Positions 42,049 to 50,817 of a stretch of DNA of 64,000 nucleotides are shown here, in pieces. The notes below the pieces were generated by a model. The model saw only the letters and a program-made list of their open reading frames with translations. It was not told the DNA's origin and did no database searches. The translations under genes were made by a program, and so were the position numbers. This DNA is from Saprospiraceae bacterium UBA2329 (lineage in GTDB: Bacteria; Bacteroidota; Bacteroidia; Chitinophagales; Saprospiraceae): the NCBI GenBank assembly GCA_002344975.1, contig DDUV01000060.1:1-64000 (forward strand). Direction: 5' to 3'. Positions within the stretch are counted from its first letter, which is position 1, and every line of letters starts with the position of its first letter.

Positions 42049-43929
42049 ATGTCCTACCAATCCACATTTGACCGAAGCATCCGGCAGCCGGAGGCTTTTT
42101 GGGAAGAGCAAGCCAAAGCCGTTTCCTGGTTTCGGTTTCCCGAAAAAATTCTTTTTAAAGACGAAAAAGGGCTAGACCGCTGGTATGGCGGCGGGCGGCT
42201 GAATACGGCCTGGCTGTGTTTGGACTACCATGTTGAAGCCGGCCGGGGCGAGCAAGTGGCCATCCATTACGACTCGCCTACCACCGGGGTAAAACGCAGC
42301 ATCACCTACCGCGAACTGTTGGACGAGGTGAGCCGCTTTGCCGGGGTACTGAAAAGTTTCGGCGTAGAAAAAGGCGACCGCGTGGTGATTTATATGCCGA
42401 TGGTGCCGCAAACGGTGGTGGCCATGCTGGCCTGCGCCCGGTTGGGGGCCGTACATTCGGTGGTGTTCGGCGGTTTTGCGCCGCGCGAGCTGGCCATTCG
42501 CATAGACGATGCCAAGCCGAAACTGCTCATCACATCGGGCGGCGGTATTGAGATCAGCAAGGTGATTGAGTACATGCCTATTGTGAACCTGGCTTGGGAG
42601 GAAGCCACGCACAAACCCGATGCCTGCATTGTGTTGCAACGCGATTTTGTACCCGTGCCTCTGGTGCCCGGCCGCGACCATGACTGGAATGAACTGATGG
42701 CCAAGGCCGAACCGGCTGCTCATGTAGAGGTGGAAGCTACCGATCCGCTGTACATTTTATACACATCGGGTACGACGGGCAAGCCCAAAGGCGTGGTGCG
42801 CGACAATGGCGGCTACGCGGTAGCGCTGAAGTGGAGCATGGCCAATATATATGGCGTGCAGCCCGGCGATGTGTACTGGGCCGCATCCGATGTAGGTTGG
42901 GTGGTGGGCCACTCGTACATCATTTACGGGCCGCTGCTGCATGGCTGTACCACCATTTTATATGAGGGCAAACCTGTGCGGACACCCGATGCCGGCGCGT
43001 TTTGGCGCGTTATTGAGGAGTACAAAGTGAACGTACTTTTCACGGCGCCGACGGCCATTCGGGCCATTAAAAAAGAAGACCCGGAGGGCAGTCTGCGGCA
43101 TCAATACGACTTGAACAGCCTGCGCTATCTGTTTTTGGCCGGCGAGCGCTGCGATGTAGCCACCTTGGAGTGGTCGCAGCAACTATTGGGCAAACCCGTG
43201 ATAGACCACTGGTGGCAAACCGAATCGGGATGGCCTATGCTGGCCAACTCGGTGGGGCTGGAATTGCTGCCTGTGAAGCCCGGCTCGGTGAGCAAACCCG
43301 TGTGCGGCTTCGACATTCAGGTGCTTGACGCGACCGGCCGGCAAATGCCTGCCGGCGAGGAGGGCATTGTGGTGGTAAAACTGCCGCTGCCGCCCGGCAA
43401 CCTGCCCGATTTGTGGAACGATACCGTCCGATTTAAACAATCTTACCTCGATCCGTATCCCGGCTATTTCTTCTCCGGCGACGGCGGCTACATAGATGCC
43501 GACGGCTATGTGTACATCACTGGCCGCATAGACGACATCATCAACGTGGCCGGGCACCGGCTCTCGACGGCGGCGATGGAGGAAGTGGTGGCTGCGCATC
43601 CGGCGGTGGCCGAGTGTGCCGTCATCGGCGTACACGACAATATGAAGGGCGAAGTACCGATGGGGTTTGTGGTGCTCAAAGCGGGCATCAACATCGGAGA
43701 GGAGCAATTGGAAAAAGAGTTGGTGGCTTTGGTACGCGAGAAGGTAGGGCCGGTGGCTTTTTTCAAACAGGCCATTGTAGTAAAACGACTACCGAAAACG
43801 AGATCGGGCAAAATCCTGCGCAAGATCATGCGCAACATGGCCGACGGCAAGGAGTTTACCATGCCTTCGACGATAGAGGATGCCTCGGTGTTGTCGGAAC
43901 TGGAGGATACGATGCGGGAGCACCAATAG
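42049..43929 (+). CDS. prpE: Propionyl-CoA synthetase-like enzyme
   Basis: A 626-residue ANL enzyme starting MSYQSTFDRSIRQPEAFWEE. YTSGTTGKPKGVVRDNGGYA, DVGWVVGHSYIIYGPLLHGC, DHWWQTESGWPM and GHRLSTAAMEEVVAAHPAVA are the typical blocks; the GTTGKPKGVVRDNGG and AMEEVVA variants are those of propionate-CoA ligases rather than Acs. The C-terminal RSGKILRKIMRNMADG carries the regulatory lysine. It would activate propionate or other short acids. It shares the strand with acs and may be co-transcribed. Confidence 0.88.
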   Translation: MSYQSTFDRSIRQPEAFWEEQAKAVSWFRFPEKILFKDEKGLDRWYGGGRLNTAWLCLDYHVEAGRGEQVAIHYDSPTTGVKRSITYRELLDEVSRFAGVLKSFGVEKGDRVVIYMPMVPQTVVAMLACARLGAVHSVVFGGFAPRELAIRIDDAKPKLLITSGGGIEISKVIEYMPIVNLAWEEATHKPDACIVLQRDFVPVPLVPGRDHDWNELMAKAEPAAHVEVEATDPLYILYTSGTTGKPKGVVRDNGGYAVALKWSMANIYGVQPGDVYWAASDVGWVVGHSYIIYGPLLHGCTTILYEGKPVRTPDAGAFWRVIEEYKVNVLFTAPTAIRAIKKEDPEGSLRHQYDLNSLRYLFLAGERCDVATLEWSQQLLGKPVIDHWWQTESGWPMLANSVGLELLPVKPGSVSKPVCGFDIQVLDATGRQMPAGEEGIVVVKLPLPPGNLPDLWNDTVRFKQSYLDPYPGYFFSGDGGYIDADGYVYITGRIDDIINVAGHRLSTAAMEEVVAAHPAVAECAVIGVHDNMKGEVPMGFVVLKAGINIGEEQLEKELVALVREKVGPVAFFKQAIVVKRLPKTRSGKILRKIMRNMADGKEFTMPSTIEDASVLSELEDTMREHQ

Positions 43930-43983
43930 TTGTTCTGTAACTAAAACAGGCGGGCTACCACTTTATTTTTTTGTCGCCCCTTA

Positions 43984-44024
43984 CAAAAAAAACGAGTTGC
44001 GAGAACATGTATCCCGCAACTCGT
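43984..44024 (-). terminator. Intrinsic terminator for the type IX cargo gene
   Basis: ACGAGTTGCG (43992-44001) and CGCAACTCGT (44015-44024) form a 10-bp stem with a 13-nt loop; on the minus strand it is followed by TTTTTTTT. It lies 32 bp past the stop at 44056. Confidence 0.85.
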
Positions 44025-44055
44025 TTGCTTATAAGCTAAAACACTTAGTAGTATC

Positions 44056-46365
44056 TTACCGTCCTACCACAATTTGGCGAACGTTGATGCCATTAGGTGT
44101 TGCTAAGCGCACTAAATAAGTGCCTGCCGGCAAATCGCGTACGGGCACCTCGATGGTTTCGCGGCTCACGTTGTCGAATTTGCGGGTATTGAGCAAGTGC
44201 CCCTGCACATCGAAAATGCTGATTTGCACGTCTTGCGTTTCTTCCAGCAACAGCTTCAGATAAACAACTTCGGAAGCCGGGTTGGGGAATACCTCCAACA
44301 GGTTTTCCTTGGTTATATCATTAACACTGGTAATGAAAGCGGAGCTGCTGAGGTCTGGGTTGTCGCCGATAGACATGCGAATTTGCGGGCAGATGCCATA
44401 GCCGAAAGCTAAGGTGCTGAAAGAGGGGCTGGAATTCTGCCCCACCACCAGCGCTGTGTGATAGCGGTTCTGGTTCAGAGAGTCGGTTCCAAAAACCATT
44501 GCGCCGTAGTTGAGTACCCCGTTTCCGCCGAGGAACAGAGATTGATTGTCTTCCGTAAAGTATTGCACTGTTGCAATATAGTGGTAGCCGTCTTCGAGAG
44601 GGATGGCGTTGCCGTCAAGGTCGAAGGGTATGGTAATGAAGTTGGTGCCCTCCGTTCCTGTAAAGGTATAAGAGTTGAACGCAATGGGGGCGCCGCCATA
44701 TTCGGCAGGTTCGGCAGTGGTATTGTCGTTGGCATTTTGCCATTTGTAGAGCAAGGTGGTCACAGAGCGACCGGTGAGTTCGTTTGCATTGGTGACGCCG
44801 AACGACAGGTAGCGGGCGTATAAACCTGCACCGTTGGGAACATAATAAATGTTGCCGTAAGTGAAACTCGGTTCGGCTGCCGGTGCAATGCCGCGCGTAC
44901 GGGTACCTTCTTTAGTAAAGAGAGAATCCGTCACCACGAAGCTCCAGTTGATTATATTATCATTCGGGAAGGCATCGGTGGAATCTGCCGTGACCTGATA
45001 GCGGCCTGCGTAGTTTCCTGTGGGGAAGTTGGCAGGATTAGTAGCCGTAGGGAAGATGCGGTTTTCATCCACATACCCGGCAGCCACATCGCCATATACC
45101 ACATTGCCGTCGTAAGCTACGGCCATAGAAGTGGAGTTGGTGATGGCGAGATTGAGGTTGACGCCTGTGGAAGTTGAAGCGCCTACATTTTCAATATCTG
45201 CCAAGAAGCGCCAGGGTTCTACCTGACTTGCCGGAGTGGCAAAGTTGGGCGTAATGGCGAAGAAGTTGGTATTCACACGCATGTCGTGGCGAGGCTGCTC
45301 CAGCAGGGCAATGTCGTCAATAGCCCAGTAGTAAAAATCAGAAGACCAGATGAACTTGATGCGCACATTGGCCGAGCCTTGCACGCCGGGCAGCGGGAAC
45401 AAACGCTGAGACTGCTGCGCCGTATTGACTGCCAAGTCAGTATTGGCGTTGATCGCATCGCCCCAAGTAGCGCCGTCGTCTGTGCTGATGGCGTAAGAAG
45501 TGCGCAATGTGGTGGCAGGTGCGGAGGTAGCCGGGTTGAGGAAGCGCACCAACTGATAGAAAGAGAGCGAAACGTTGGCCGTAACCGCAGAGAGGTCAAT
45601 TCTCGGCGAAATAAGTTCGCTGGTGTACTGTGGGTATGGCGGCGGACCGGAAGGCACATTGGCGCTGAGGCCGCGAGTGGTGAGGTAGTCGGCATTGAGC
45701 ACCATAGCGCCGTTGGCAGCGGTAGGCGAGTTGATAACTACTTCTCCTGTAGCGGCATTGAACAGGGCGCCGGAGCGCACACTTCCGTTGGGCGACCACC
45801 ACCACATAGCGCCGCAGTCGGCAGCCTTGCTGAACACCAATTGCACCGTGCCGGCAGTATTGACTATGGTCAGCGTACTGCCGTTCACCGTAAAGGAAGG
45901 CGAACCCACGCCGATGAGCGTAGAACCCCAGGCCGTGTACTGATCTTGCGCTATGCTCATGTTGCTGAAATAGAGCGTTTGGCGGTTGGTGGCATTGTAG
46001 TTGAAAATGGTACTGTTCAGCGGAATGGTAATGCTGTTGAGGTTGGAAGTCAGCACGTTACCGGCCAGCGTGTAACGAGCCTGCATTTCGCCGCGGTTGG
46101 TTCCGTCAGTGAAACGAACAGAGTAATCCTCAATGGTATTGACCTGAAATTCCGCTTGCAGGTTAGATACTGCCGTTCCATTGACGGTGGCAGAAGTGAG
46201 TGTCCAGCGGCCCACATGAGCGCCGGTGATGTTGCCGCATTGAACGGTGCGCACGGTCCAGCCATTGGAGCCGCCGTTGAAAGGTTCCGACCACAAAACG
46301 GTTTGTGCGAACATGGCAACTGTTGCCGTCATGGCGAGGGCAAACAAGAGTACTACTTTTTTCAT
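44056..46365 (-). CDS. Secreted protein with type IX sorting domain
   Basis: A 769-residue protein with a signal peptide (KKVVLLFALAMTATVAMFAQ) and a C-terminal type A sorting domain of about 75 residues: VFPNPASEVVYLKL, VQISIFDVQGHLLNTRKF, PVRDLPAGTYLVRL and the ending VRQIVVGR. It is therefore exported by Sec and then across the outer membrane by the type IX system and anchored or released. The body has beta-sandwich regions (SEPFNGGSNGWTVRT, AIDDIALLEQPRHDMRV) like those of MAM or choice-of-anchor domain proteins. A function beyond surface exposure cannot be told. It is flanked by its terminator and the nhaC gene. Confidence 0.92.
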   Translation of the reverse strand: MKKVVLLFALAMTATVAMFAQTVLWSEPFNGGSNGWTVRTVQCGNITGAHVGRWTLTSATVNGTAVSNLQAEFQVNTIEDYSVRFTDGTNRGEMQARYTLAGNVLTSNLNSITIPLNSTIFNYNATNRQTLYFSNMSIAQDQYTAWGSTLIGVGSPSFTVNGSTLTIVNTAGTVQLVFSKAADCGAMWWWSPNGSVRSGALFNAATGEVVINSPTAANGAMVLNADYLTTRGLSANVPSGPPPYPQYTSELISPRIDLSAVTANVSLSFYQLVRFLNPATSAPATTLRTSYAISTDDGATWGDAINANTDLAVNTAQQSQRLFPLPGVQGSANVRIKFIWSSDFYYWAIDDIALLEQPRHDMRVNTNFFAITPNFATPASQVEPWRFLADIENVGASTSTGVNLNLAITNSTSMAVAYDGNVVYGDVAAGYVDENRIFPTATNPANFPTGNYAGRYQVTADSTDAFPNDNIINWSFVVTDSLFTKEGTRTRGIAPAAEPSFTYGNIYYVPNGAGLYARYLSFGVTNANELTGRSVTTLLYKWQNANDNTTAEPAEYGGAPIAFNSYTFTGTEGTNFITIPFDLDGNAIPLEDGYHYIATVQYFTEDNQSLFLGGNGVLNYGAMVFGTDSLNQNRYHTALVVGQNSSPSFSTLAFGYGICPQIRMSIGDNPDLSSSAFITSVNDITKENLLEVFPNPASEVVYLKLLLEETQDVQISIFDVQGHLLNTRKFDNVSRETIEVPVRDLPAGTYLVRLATPNGINVRQIVVGR

Positions 46366-46612
46366 AGGCTATGAAGGTTTTTGATTGTTAGCGTCGCAAA
46401 GAAACAAAGAAAGGCTTAAGTCTTTGGCGATTGTTTGAATAAAAATTCTACGCTTTATGTCAGGGGCACTGCATATCTGTTGATTTCCATGTACTCGGCC
46501 CGGATTCATCAAGCCGGCGATAAAAAATAAATTTCATTATTGCCTGTTTGGAAAAATCTTCATTTCTTGGGCCTGCTGCGGCAACACCAACCTTCACGGA
46601 ACACTTCAAAAC

Positions 46613-48652
46613 ATGAAAAACCGACTTATTTTGCTCATCGGCGGCCTCTTTTTGTCTGTCGTCAACCTGATTGCTCAATCGCCTGACATGTTCACCAATG
46701 GCATTGAGCTAAAAAGCTACCGGTTGGAACTGAACCAAGGAAAAGCTGTCTTTACCAGCCCCGACTCGCACGGCATGGCTGAAATCGAGATCAATGGCGA
46801 GATGCAGGCAGTAGAGTTCACACAGGGTATAGCGCCGTTGCCGGTTTCCGTGGACGCAAAAGGAACACTCTTGCTGTTGCGCAGCCCGCAGGGTAAACTG
46901 AGCCTGCACCACGTTGCGCAGCTTAAAAACGGGAACCACCGGCTGCGTCATATCCCACTTTGGCTATCGGTATTGCCTCCCTTGGTAGCTATTTTGCTGG
47001 CGCTTATTTTTCGGGAGGTGATCTCCTCTTTGTTTGCAGGCGTGTGGACCGGAGCTTTCATAGCAGGCGGTATGCGCATCGAGTCGCCGTATTATTTCCT
47101 GATGAGCTTTGCAGAAGTGGTGCAGAAGTACGTTGTTGCTGCATTAAACGACAGCGGGCATTTGTCTATCATCGTTTTTTCCATGCTCATCGGGGGTATG
47201 GTGGCCTTGGTATCCCGCAATGGCGGCATGGCGGGTATCGTGCAGTCGCTGAGTCGTTTGGCCCGCTCGCCGCGCAGCGCGCAGTTTACTACCTGGCTGC
47301 TGGGCGTGGCTATTTTTTTTGACGATTATGCCAACACGCTCATTGTGGGCAACACCATGCGCCCGGTGACCGATAAATTCCGAATATCCAGAGAAAAACT
47401 ATCCTACTTGGTGGACAGCACCGCTGCGCCGGTTGCCGCCGTTGCCTTTATTACCACCTGGATCGGCGCGCAATTGGGCTACATAGACAGCGGCATTGCC
47501 AACATTGAGGGTTTTGGTTCGGGTATGACGGCATACTCTATCTTTTTGAGCGCCCTACCCTATTCGTTCTATGCGTTTTTTACCCTCATTTTTATGTTGT
47601 TGATTATTTACATGAGAAGGGATTTTGGGCCGATGTATCAGGCTGAATTGCGGGCCAGAACTACCGGCGAGGTATCCCGGCAGAAATCAACCGTCGCGGG
47701 CAGCCATGAAACAGAGGCGCTACAGCCTGCTGAGGGAGTGGTATTGAAATGGTATAATGCGTTCATCCCGGTAGCTTTGGTTATTTTGATAACGATTTTC
47801 GGACTGTTAGATACCGGCTTGCAAGCTTGTTGGTCGGCACTGGCAGAGATGGGCGCCGCACCGGCCACTCAAGGCTGGGGCGCCACCTGGAGCAGTCTGG
47901 GCACATTGCTGTCGGATGAGCAGGCGGGTTTTGTGCTCAAATTGGGCAAGGTGATCGGCAGTGCAGATTCTTACACGGCATTGCTGTGGGCTTCATTTGC
48001 AGGCGCTGCCTCGGCTTTGATTTTGACCATCCGCAGCAAGGCGCTCAATCTGGGCGACAGCGTCCATATTATGATCGTCGGGTTCAAAACCATGTTGCCG
48101 GCGCTTTTGATTCTGATCATGGCCTGGTCTTTGGCGGCAGTGACGGAGCAATTGCATACGGCCTCTTATCTGACAGAAGCCCTGCGCGACAGCATCAGCC
48201 CGTACCTCTTGCCGGCCATTATTTTTGTGTTGGCGGCGGGCATTTCGTTCTCTACCGGTTCGAGTTGGAGTACGATGGCTATTTTGTATCCCATCGCCAT
48301 ACCCATTGCCTGGGCAGTGGGGCAATCGGCGGGTTTGGAACCGGGCGCCGCCAATGCTATCTTGTTCAACGTCATTGCAGTAGTGTTGTCTGCATCGGTG
48401 CTGGGCGACCACTGCTCTCCGATTTCCGACACGACGATTCTGAGTTCTCTCGCCTCCGATTGCCCGCATATTGATCATGTTCGCACGCAGTTGCCTTATG
48501 CGCTGACGGTCGGCGCGGTGAGTATTGCGGCGGGTACGGCGGCGGCTTTGCTGGGTGGAGGTTTTGGGGTGTGTATGCTGCTTTTACTGGTTGGCGCGGG
48601 GCTGATGTACCTTATTTTGCTCAGGTTTGGGAAGGTGCTGCCTCATGAGTGA
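46613..48652 (+). CDS. NhaC-type Na+/H+ antiporter with extra N-terminal domain
   Basis: A 679-residue membrane protein. Residues 1-21 are a signal peptide (ILLIGGLFLSVVNLIAQ), residues 22-115 form an extracytoplasmic beta-rich domain (GIELKSYRLELNQGKAVFTS), and from about 116 the NhaC-type core of about 12 helices begins (LWLSVLPPLVAILLALIFRE). FFDDYANTLIVGNTMRPVTD, SSWSTMAILYPIAIPIAWAV and GDHCSPISDTTILSSLASDC are hallmark blocks that place this in the NhaC/ArsB-like ion transporter group. The extra periplasmic domain is common in Bacteroidota members. It would export Na+ in exchange for protons. Confidence 0.88.
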   Translation: MKNRLILLIGGLFLSVVNLIAQSPDMFTNGIELKSYRLELNQGKAVFTSPDSHGMAEIEINGEMQAVEFTQGIAPLPVSVDAKGTLLLLRSPQGKLSLHHVAQLKNGNHRLRHIPLWLSVLPPLVAILLALIFREVISSLFAGVWTGAFIAGGMRIESPYYFLMSFAEVVQKYVVAALNDSGHLSIIVFSMLIGGMVALVSRNGGMAGIVQSLSRLARSPRSAQFTTWLLGVAIFFDDYANTLIVGNTMRPVTDKFRISREKLSYLVDSTAAPVAAVAFITTWIGAQLGYIDSGIANIEGFGSGMTAYSIFLSALPYSFYAFFTLIFMLLIIYMRRDFGPMYQAELRARTTGEVSRQKSTVAGSHETEALQPAEGVVLKWYNAFIPVALVILITIFGLLDTGLQACWSALAEMGAAPATQGWGATWSSLGTLLSDEQAGFVLKLGKVIGSADSYTALLWASFAGAASALILTIRSKALNLGDSVHIMIVGFKTMLPALLILIMAWSLAAVTEQLHTASYLTEALRDSISPYLLPAIIFVLAAGISFSTGSSWSTMAILYPIAIPIAWAVGQSAGLEPGAANAILFNVIAVVLSASVLGDHCSPISDTTILSSLASDCPHIDHVRTQLPYALTVGAVSIAAGTAAALLGGGFGVCMLLLLVGAGLMYLILLRFGKVLPHE

Positions 48653-48906
48653 TCTGCTTTGCAGTTTATCGTCGGGGTAGGAACGGGTTGGTAATCTGCT
48701 GCGCAGTTTATCTGCTAATGGAGAGGGAATCTGCTGCGCAGTTTATCGTCGCGCGAAACCTTGAACCCGAAACCCGCCTGCGCCAAGGCTTCGGCGGATG
48801 AAACCCGAAACCTTGAACCCGAAACCAGTATGCGGTGTGCGGTAGGCGGTGCTAAGCGTAGTAATCACGGCTTGTGGCTTGCAGCCAGCAGTCGTTCCAA
48901 CCCGAA
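48653..48906. repeat. Composite intergenic repeat, block B
   Basis: Three CTGCGCAGTTTATC-type units, then CTTGAACCCGAAACC tandem text, then GTATGCGGTGTGCGGTAGGC and GGCTTGTGGCTTGCAGCC. The arrangement matches block A (23006-23257). It starts at the nhaC stop and ends just before the DUF5522 stop. Confidence 0.85.
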
Positions 48907-48908
48907 AC

Positions 48909-49100
48909 CTACTCCTCCGCAGGTATTATTTCCTTTTGGAACCCATAAGGGCAATGGCGGCAGCCGCTTTGGCAGCAATAGCCGCGTTGGCGCAAAAAGT
49001 GTTCGGTAAAAACGTAGCGCCCGTTTTCGATATAGTAATCAATGCCTTCGCGGAGTGGCGCGGGATTTGGGTTGTTGGTGCGAGATGGCTTTTCCGGCAC
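48909..49100 (-). CDS. DUF5522 cysteine-rich small protein
   Basis: The conserved part REGIDYYIENGRYVFTEHFL followed by RGYCCQSGCRHCPYGF is DUF5522, with four cysteines likely to bind a metal. The open frame extends to 49442 antisense-overlapping the next gene but the upstream part has no family resemblance. I place the start at the GTG 49098-49100, giving 63 residues; TTG 49118 is an alternative. It lies 23 bp after the DUF6580 gene and is probably co-transcribed. Function unknown. Confidence 0.65.
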   Translation of the reverse strand: MPEKPSRTNNPNPAPLREGIDYYIENGRYVFTEHFLRQRGYCCQSGCRHCPYGFQKEIIPAEE

Positions 49101-49123
49101 GCGTTGAGTTTTTCGCAAAACGG

Positions 49124-49675
49124 TCAGGCGGCAGCAGGAATGAGCTTGCGGGCTTGTGCCCACTCGAAGGCGCCGAACAGGACGAGACTGTAAAACAGAT
49201 CGCCCATGATGGTGTTGCCGAAGAAGGGAAGGCCGGCGACGAAGCAGGCTATGAGACCTTCTGTGTTTTTGGGATACATGCCGCCTGATGCCCAAACGCC
49301 GAAATTGGTGACGATGAAAAAGAGTACCGACGCGGCCCATGCCGAACCGCCTACCCGCGCTGCCGATACCCGGCGCAGGGCTGCCATGCCCAAGAGGCTG
49401 ATGAGGGCGAAGGCGCCATATACCCACAGCGAGCCGAACCACTGAAAGCCATCGTAATACTGCCCATAGATGACGTTATTGATAAATAAATCGCTGAGCC
49501 ACAGGGCGATGAAAGGAGCAAGCATAGCTACCCATTGGCGCGTGAAGTAGGCTGCGCCGAAAAGAGCGACTGCGCCGATGGGCGTAAAATTGTGGGGGTG
49601 CGGCAGGATGCGGCTCACAACAGCGAGAGCGATCATGCCGAGCAGGAAGCTGTAGCGTATGGTGGAATTGGACAT
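49124..49675 (-). CDS. DUF6580 membrane protein
   Basis: A 183-residue membrane protein with about five helices. PHPHNFTPIGAVALFGAAYF near the N-terminus, WLSDLFINNVIYGQY and FGVWASGGMYPKNTEGLIAC followed by LPFFGNTIMGDLFYSLVLFG are the conserved blocks of DUF6580, described as a putative transport family. A motif-rich loop of G, N and P suggests a substrate site like that of ECF-S components, but no ATPase partner is nearby. The start at 49675 is the second Met, after a -7 box at 49706-49713. Confidence 0.8.
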   Translation of the reverse strand: MSNSTIRYSFLLGMIALAVVSRILPHPHNFTPIGAVALFGAAYFTRQWVAMLAPFIALWLSDLFINNVIYGQYYDGFQWFGSLWVYGAFALISLLGMAALRRVSAARVGGSAWAASVLFFIVTNFGVWASGGMYPKNTEGLIACFVAGLPFFGNTIMGDLFYSLVLFGAFEWAQARKLIPAAA

Positions 49676-49705
49676 AAGCTCAATGTTTTTTTGGTTTGGA
49701 TGCTG

Positions 49706-49713
49706 CAAAAGTA
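49706..49713 (-). promoter_or_regulatory. TAnnTTTG -7 box (TACTTTTG) of the DUF6580 gene
   Basis: TACTTTTG on the minus strand, 31 bp before the ATG at 49675. It excludes the upstream ATG at 49708. Confidence 0.6.
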
Positions 49714-49728
49714 ATGGTTTATCTCCTA

Positions 49729-49833
49729 CGGAGTAATCTGCTGCGCAGTTTATCTGCCTGCGGAGAGGAGTAATCTGTTGCGCAGTTTATCTCTGCCTGC
49801 GGAGAGTGGTGATCTGCTTCGCAGTTTATCTGC
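49729..49833. repeat. CTGCGCAGTTTATCTGC repeat, block C
   Basis: Three copies of the unit at about 35-40-bp spacing (variants CTGCGCAG, TTGCGCAG, CTTCGCAG), separated by CTGCGGAGAG text. It fills the space between the DUF6580 promoter and the DUF6089 stop codon. Confidence 0.9.
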
Positions 49834-50694
49834 TTATGTTCTGCAGCCTGCTTTTTTGCGGATTCTGTTGCGGCTTCCCACTAAGCCGCTGTCTAAGAAA
49901 TTGTAGGAAATAGACAGCCCGGCGTTGAAAAACCAATCGCGGGCGCGATTGTCGCCACGAGGAGTACCGGTAGGAACGATGACAGGCTCGCCGCCCAGCA
50001 GTTCGCCGCTCCGATTGCCGAGGGCCGCTGCGAGAGGACCATTGCCTGCCAAGAGTTCGGGAAAGCTGAGATAGGTGCCGCTCACGTCGTCCAAATAATC
50101 GGTGAAGGTCATTCTTGCACCGAATTCTATACCGATGTTGAGCCGGTCAGTGACGGCATATTTTACGCCCAGGCCCATTGGAATAGCGAATGCAATGGAA
50201 GAATAAGGCGCCGGCCGGTCTTGCAATCCCTGGCCTTCGGTGCCGAGCGGTCGAAGCCGGATGTTCGCGCCGCCCAAGTTGGCCGTGGGATTGTGATAAA
50301 ATGCAGAAATGCCTGCAAAGAGGTACGGCGAAAGCGGCCGGTTGAGGTTGTATGGCTGATAGCCCGGCAGGTTCAGTTCGCCGGTGAGAGCCAGTTCAAT
50401 CACATCGGAAGAGAAGCTGAGATTGCGGGTGCGAATAGCCTCGCTGTCGGCTAAGGCATCTGTGCCCGACAAGCCTGCATAGCCCAGCGCCAGGCGCACT
50501 CCGGTGAGGTCGTTGATGTTGTAACGTGCAAAGACCGCGCCGCTGAAGCCTGTGTTTTGCATGTAAATGGTTTGGGAATTGGCGCTTAGATCGCCCAGAT
50601 AATTGGACAGCCCCGCAAAGGCGCCGGCTTCCCAATATTGCGCATGGGCGAAGGCCGGCAGCAACAGCAAGATCAAAATTTTGAGTAGTTTCAT
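49834..50694 (-). CDS. DUF6089 outer-membrane beta-barrel protein
   Basis: A 286-residue exported protein with signal peptide (KLLKILILLLLPAFAHAQ). WEAGAFAGLSNYLGDLSA is the standard opening of DUF6089 barrels; strands such as YNINDLTGVRLALGYAGL, LSPYLFAGISAFYHNP and IGIEFGARMTFTDYLDDVSG alternate hydrophobic and polar residues as in outer-membrane strands. The C-terminus is slightly longer than most (RNRIRKKAGCRT), perhaps because the stop is set by the adjacent repeat. Role unknown; some family members resemble PorT-like barrels. Confidence 0.8.
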   Translation of the reverse strand: MKLLKILILLLLPAFAHAQYWEAGAFAGLSNYLGDLSANSQTIYMQNTGFSGAVFARYNINDLTGVRLALGYAGLSGTDALADSEAIRTRNLSFSSDVIELALTGELNLPGYQPYNLNRPLSPYLFAGISAFYHNPTANLGGANIRLRPLGTEGQGLQDRPAPYSSIAFAIPMGLGVKYAVTDRLNIGIEFGARMTFTDYLDDVSGTYLSFPELLAGNGPLAAALGNRSGELLGGEPVIVPTGTPRGDNRARDWFFNAGLSISYNFLDSGLVGSRNRIRKKAGCRT

Positions 50695-50817
50695 CTTTTT
50701 GGTACAAATTTTGTCTGTGTATAAATCTCAATGGTCAGCATTGACGTTTATCTCCAACGCCGCATGCAAAATTCAAATTGCGGCACAAATATCCATTCTC
50801 AAAATCATTACTTAACT

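Noticed and set aside
48909..49442. 177-residue version of the DUF5522 protein
   Set aside because: Residues before about 49100 overlap the DUF6580 gene antiphase and are not family-like.
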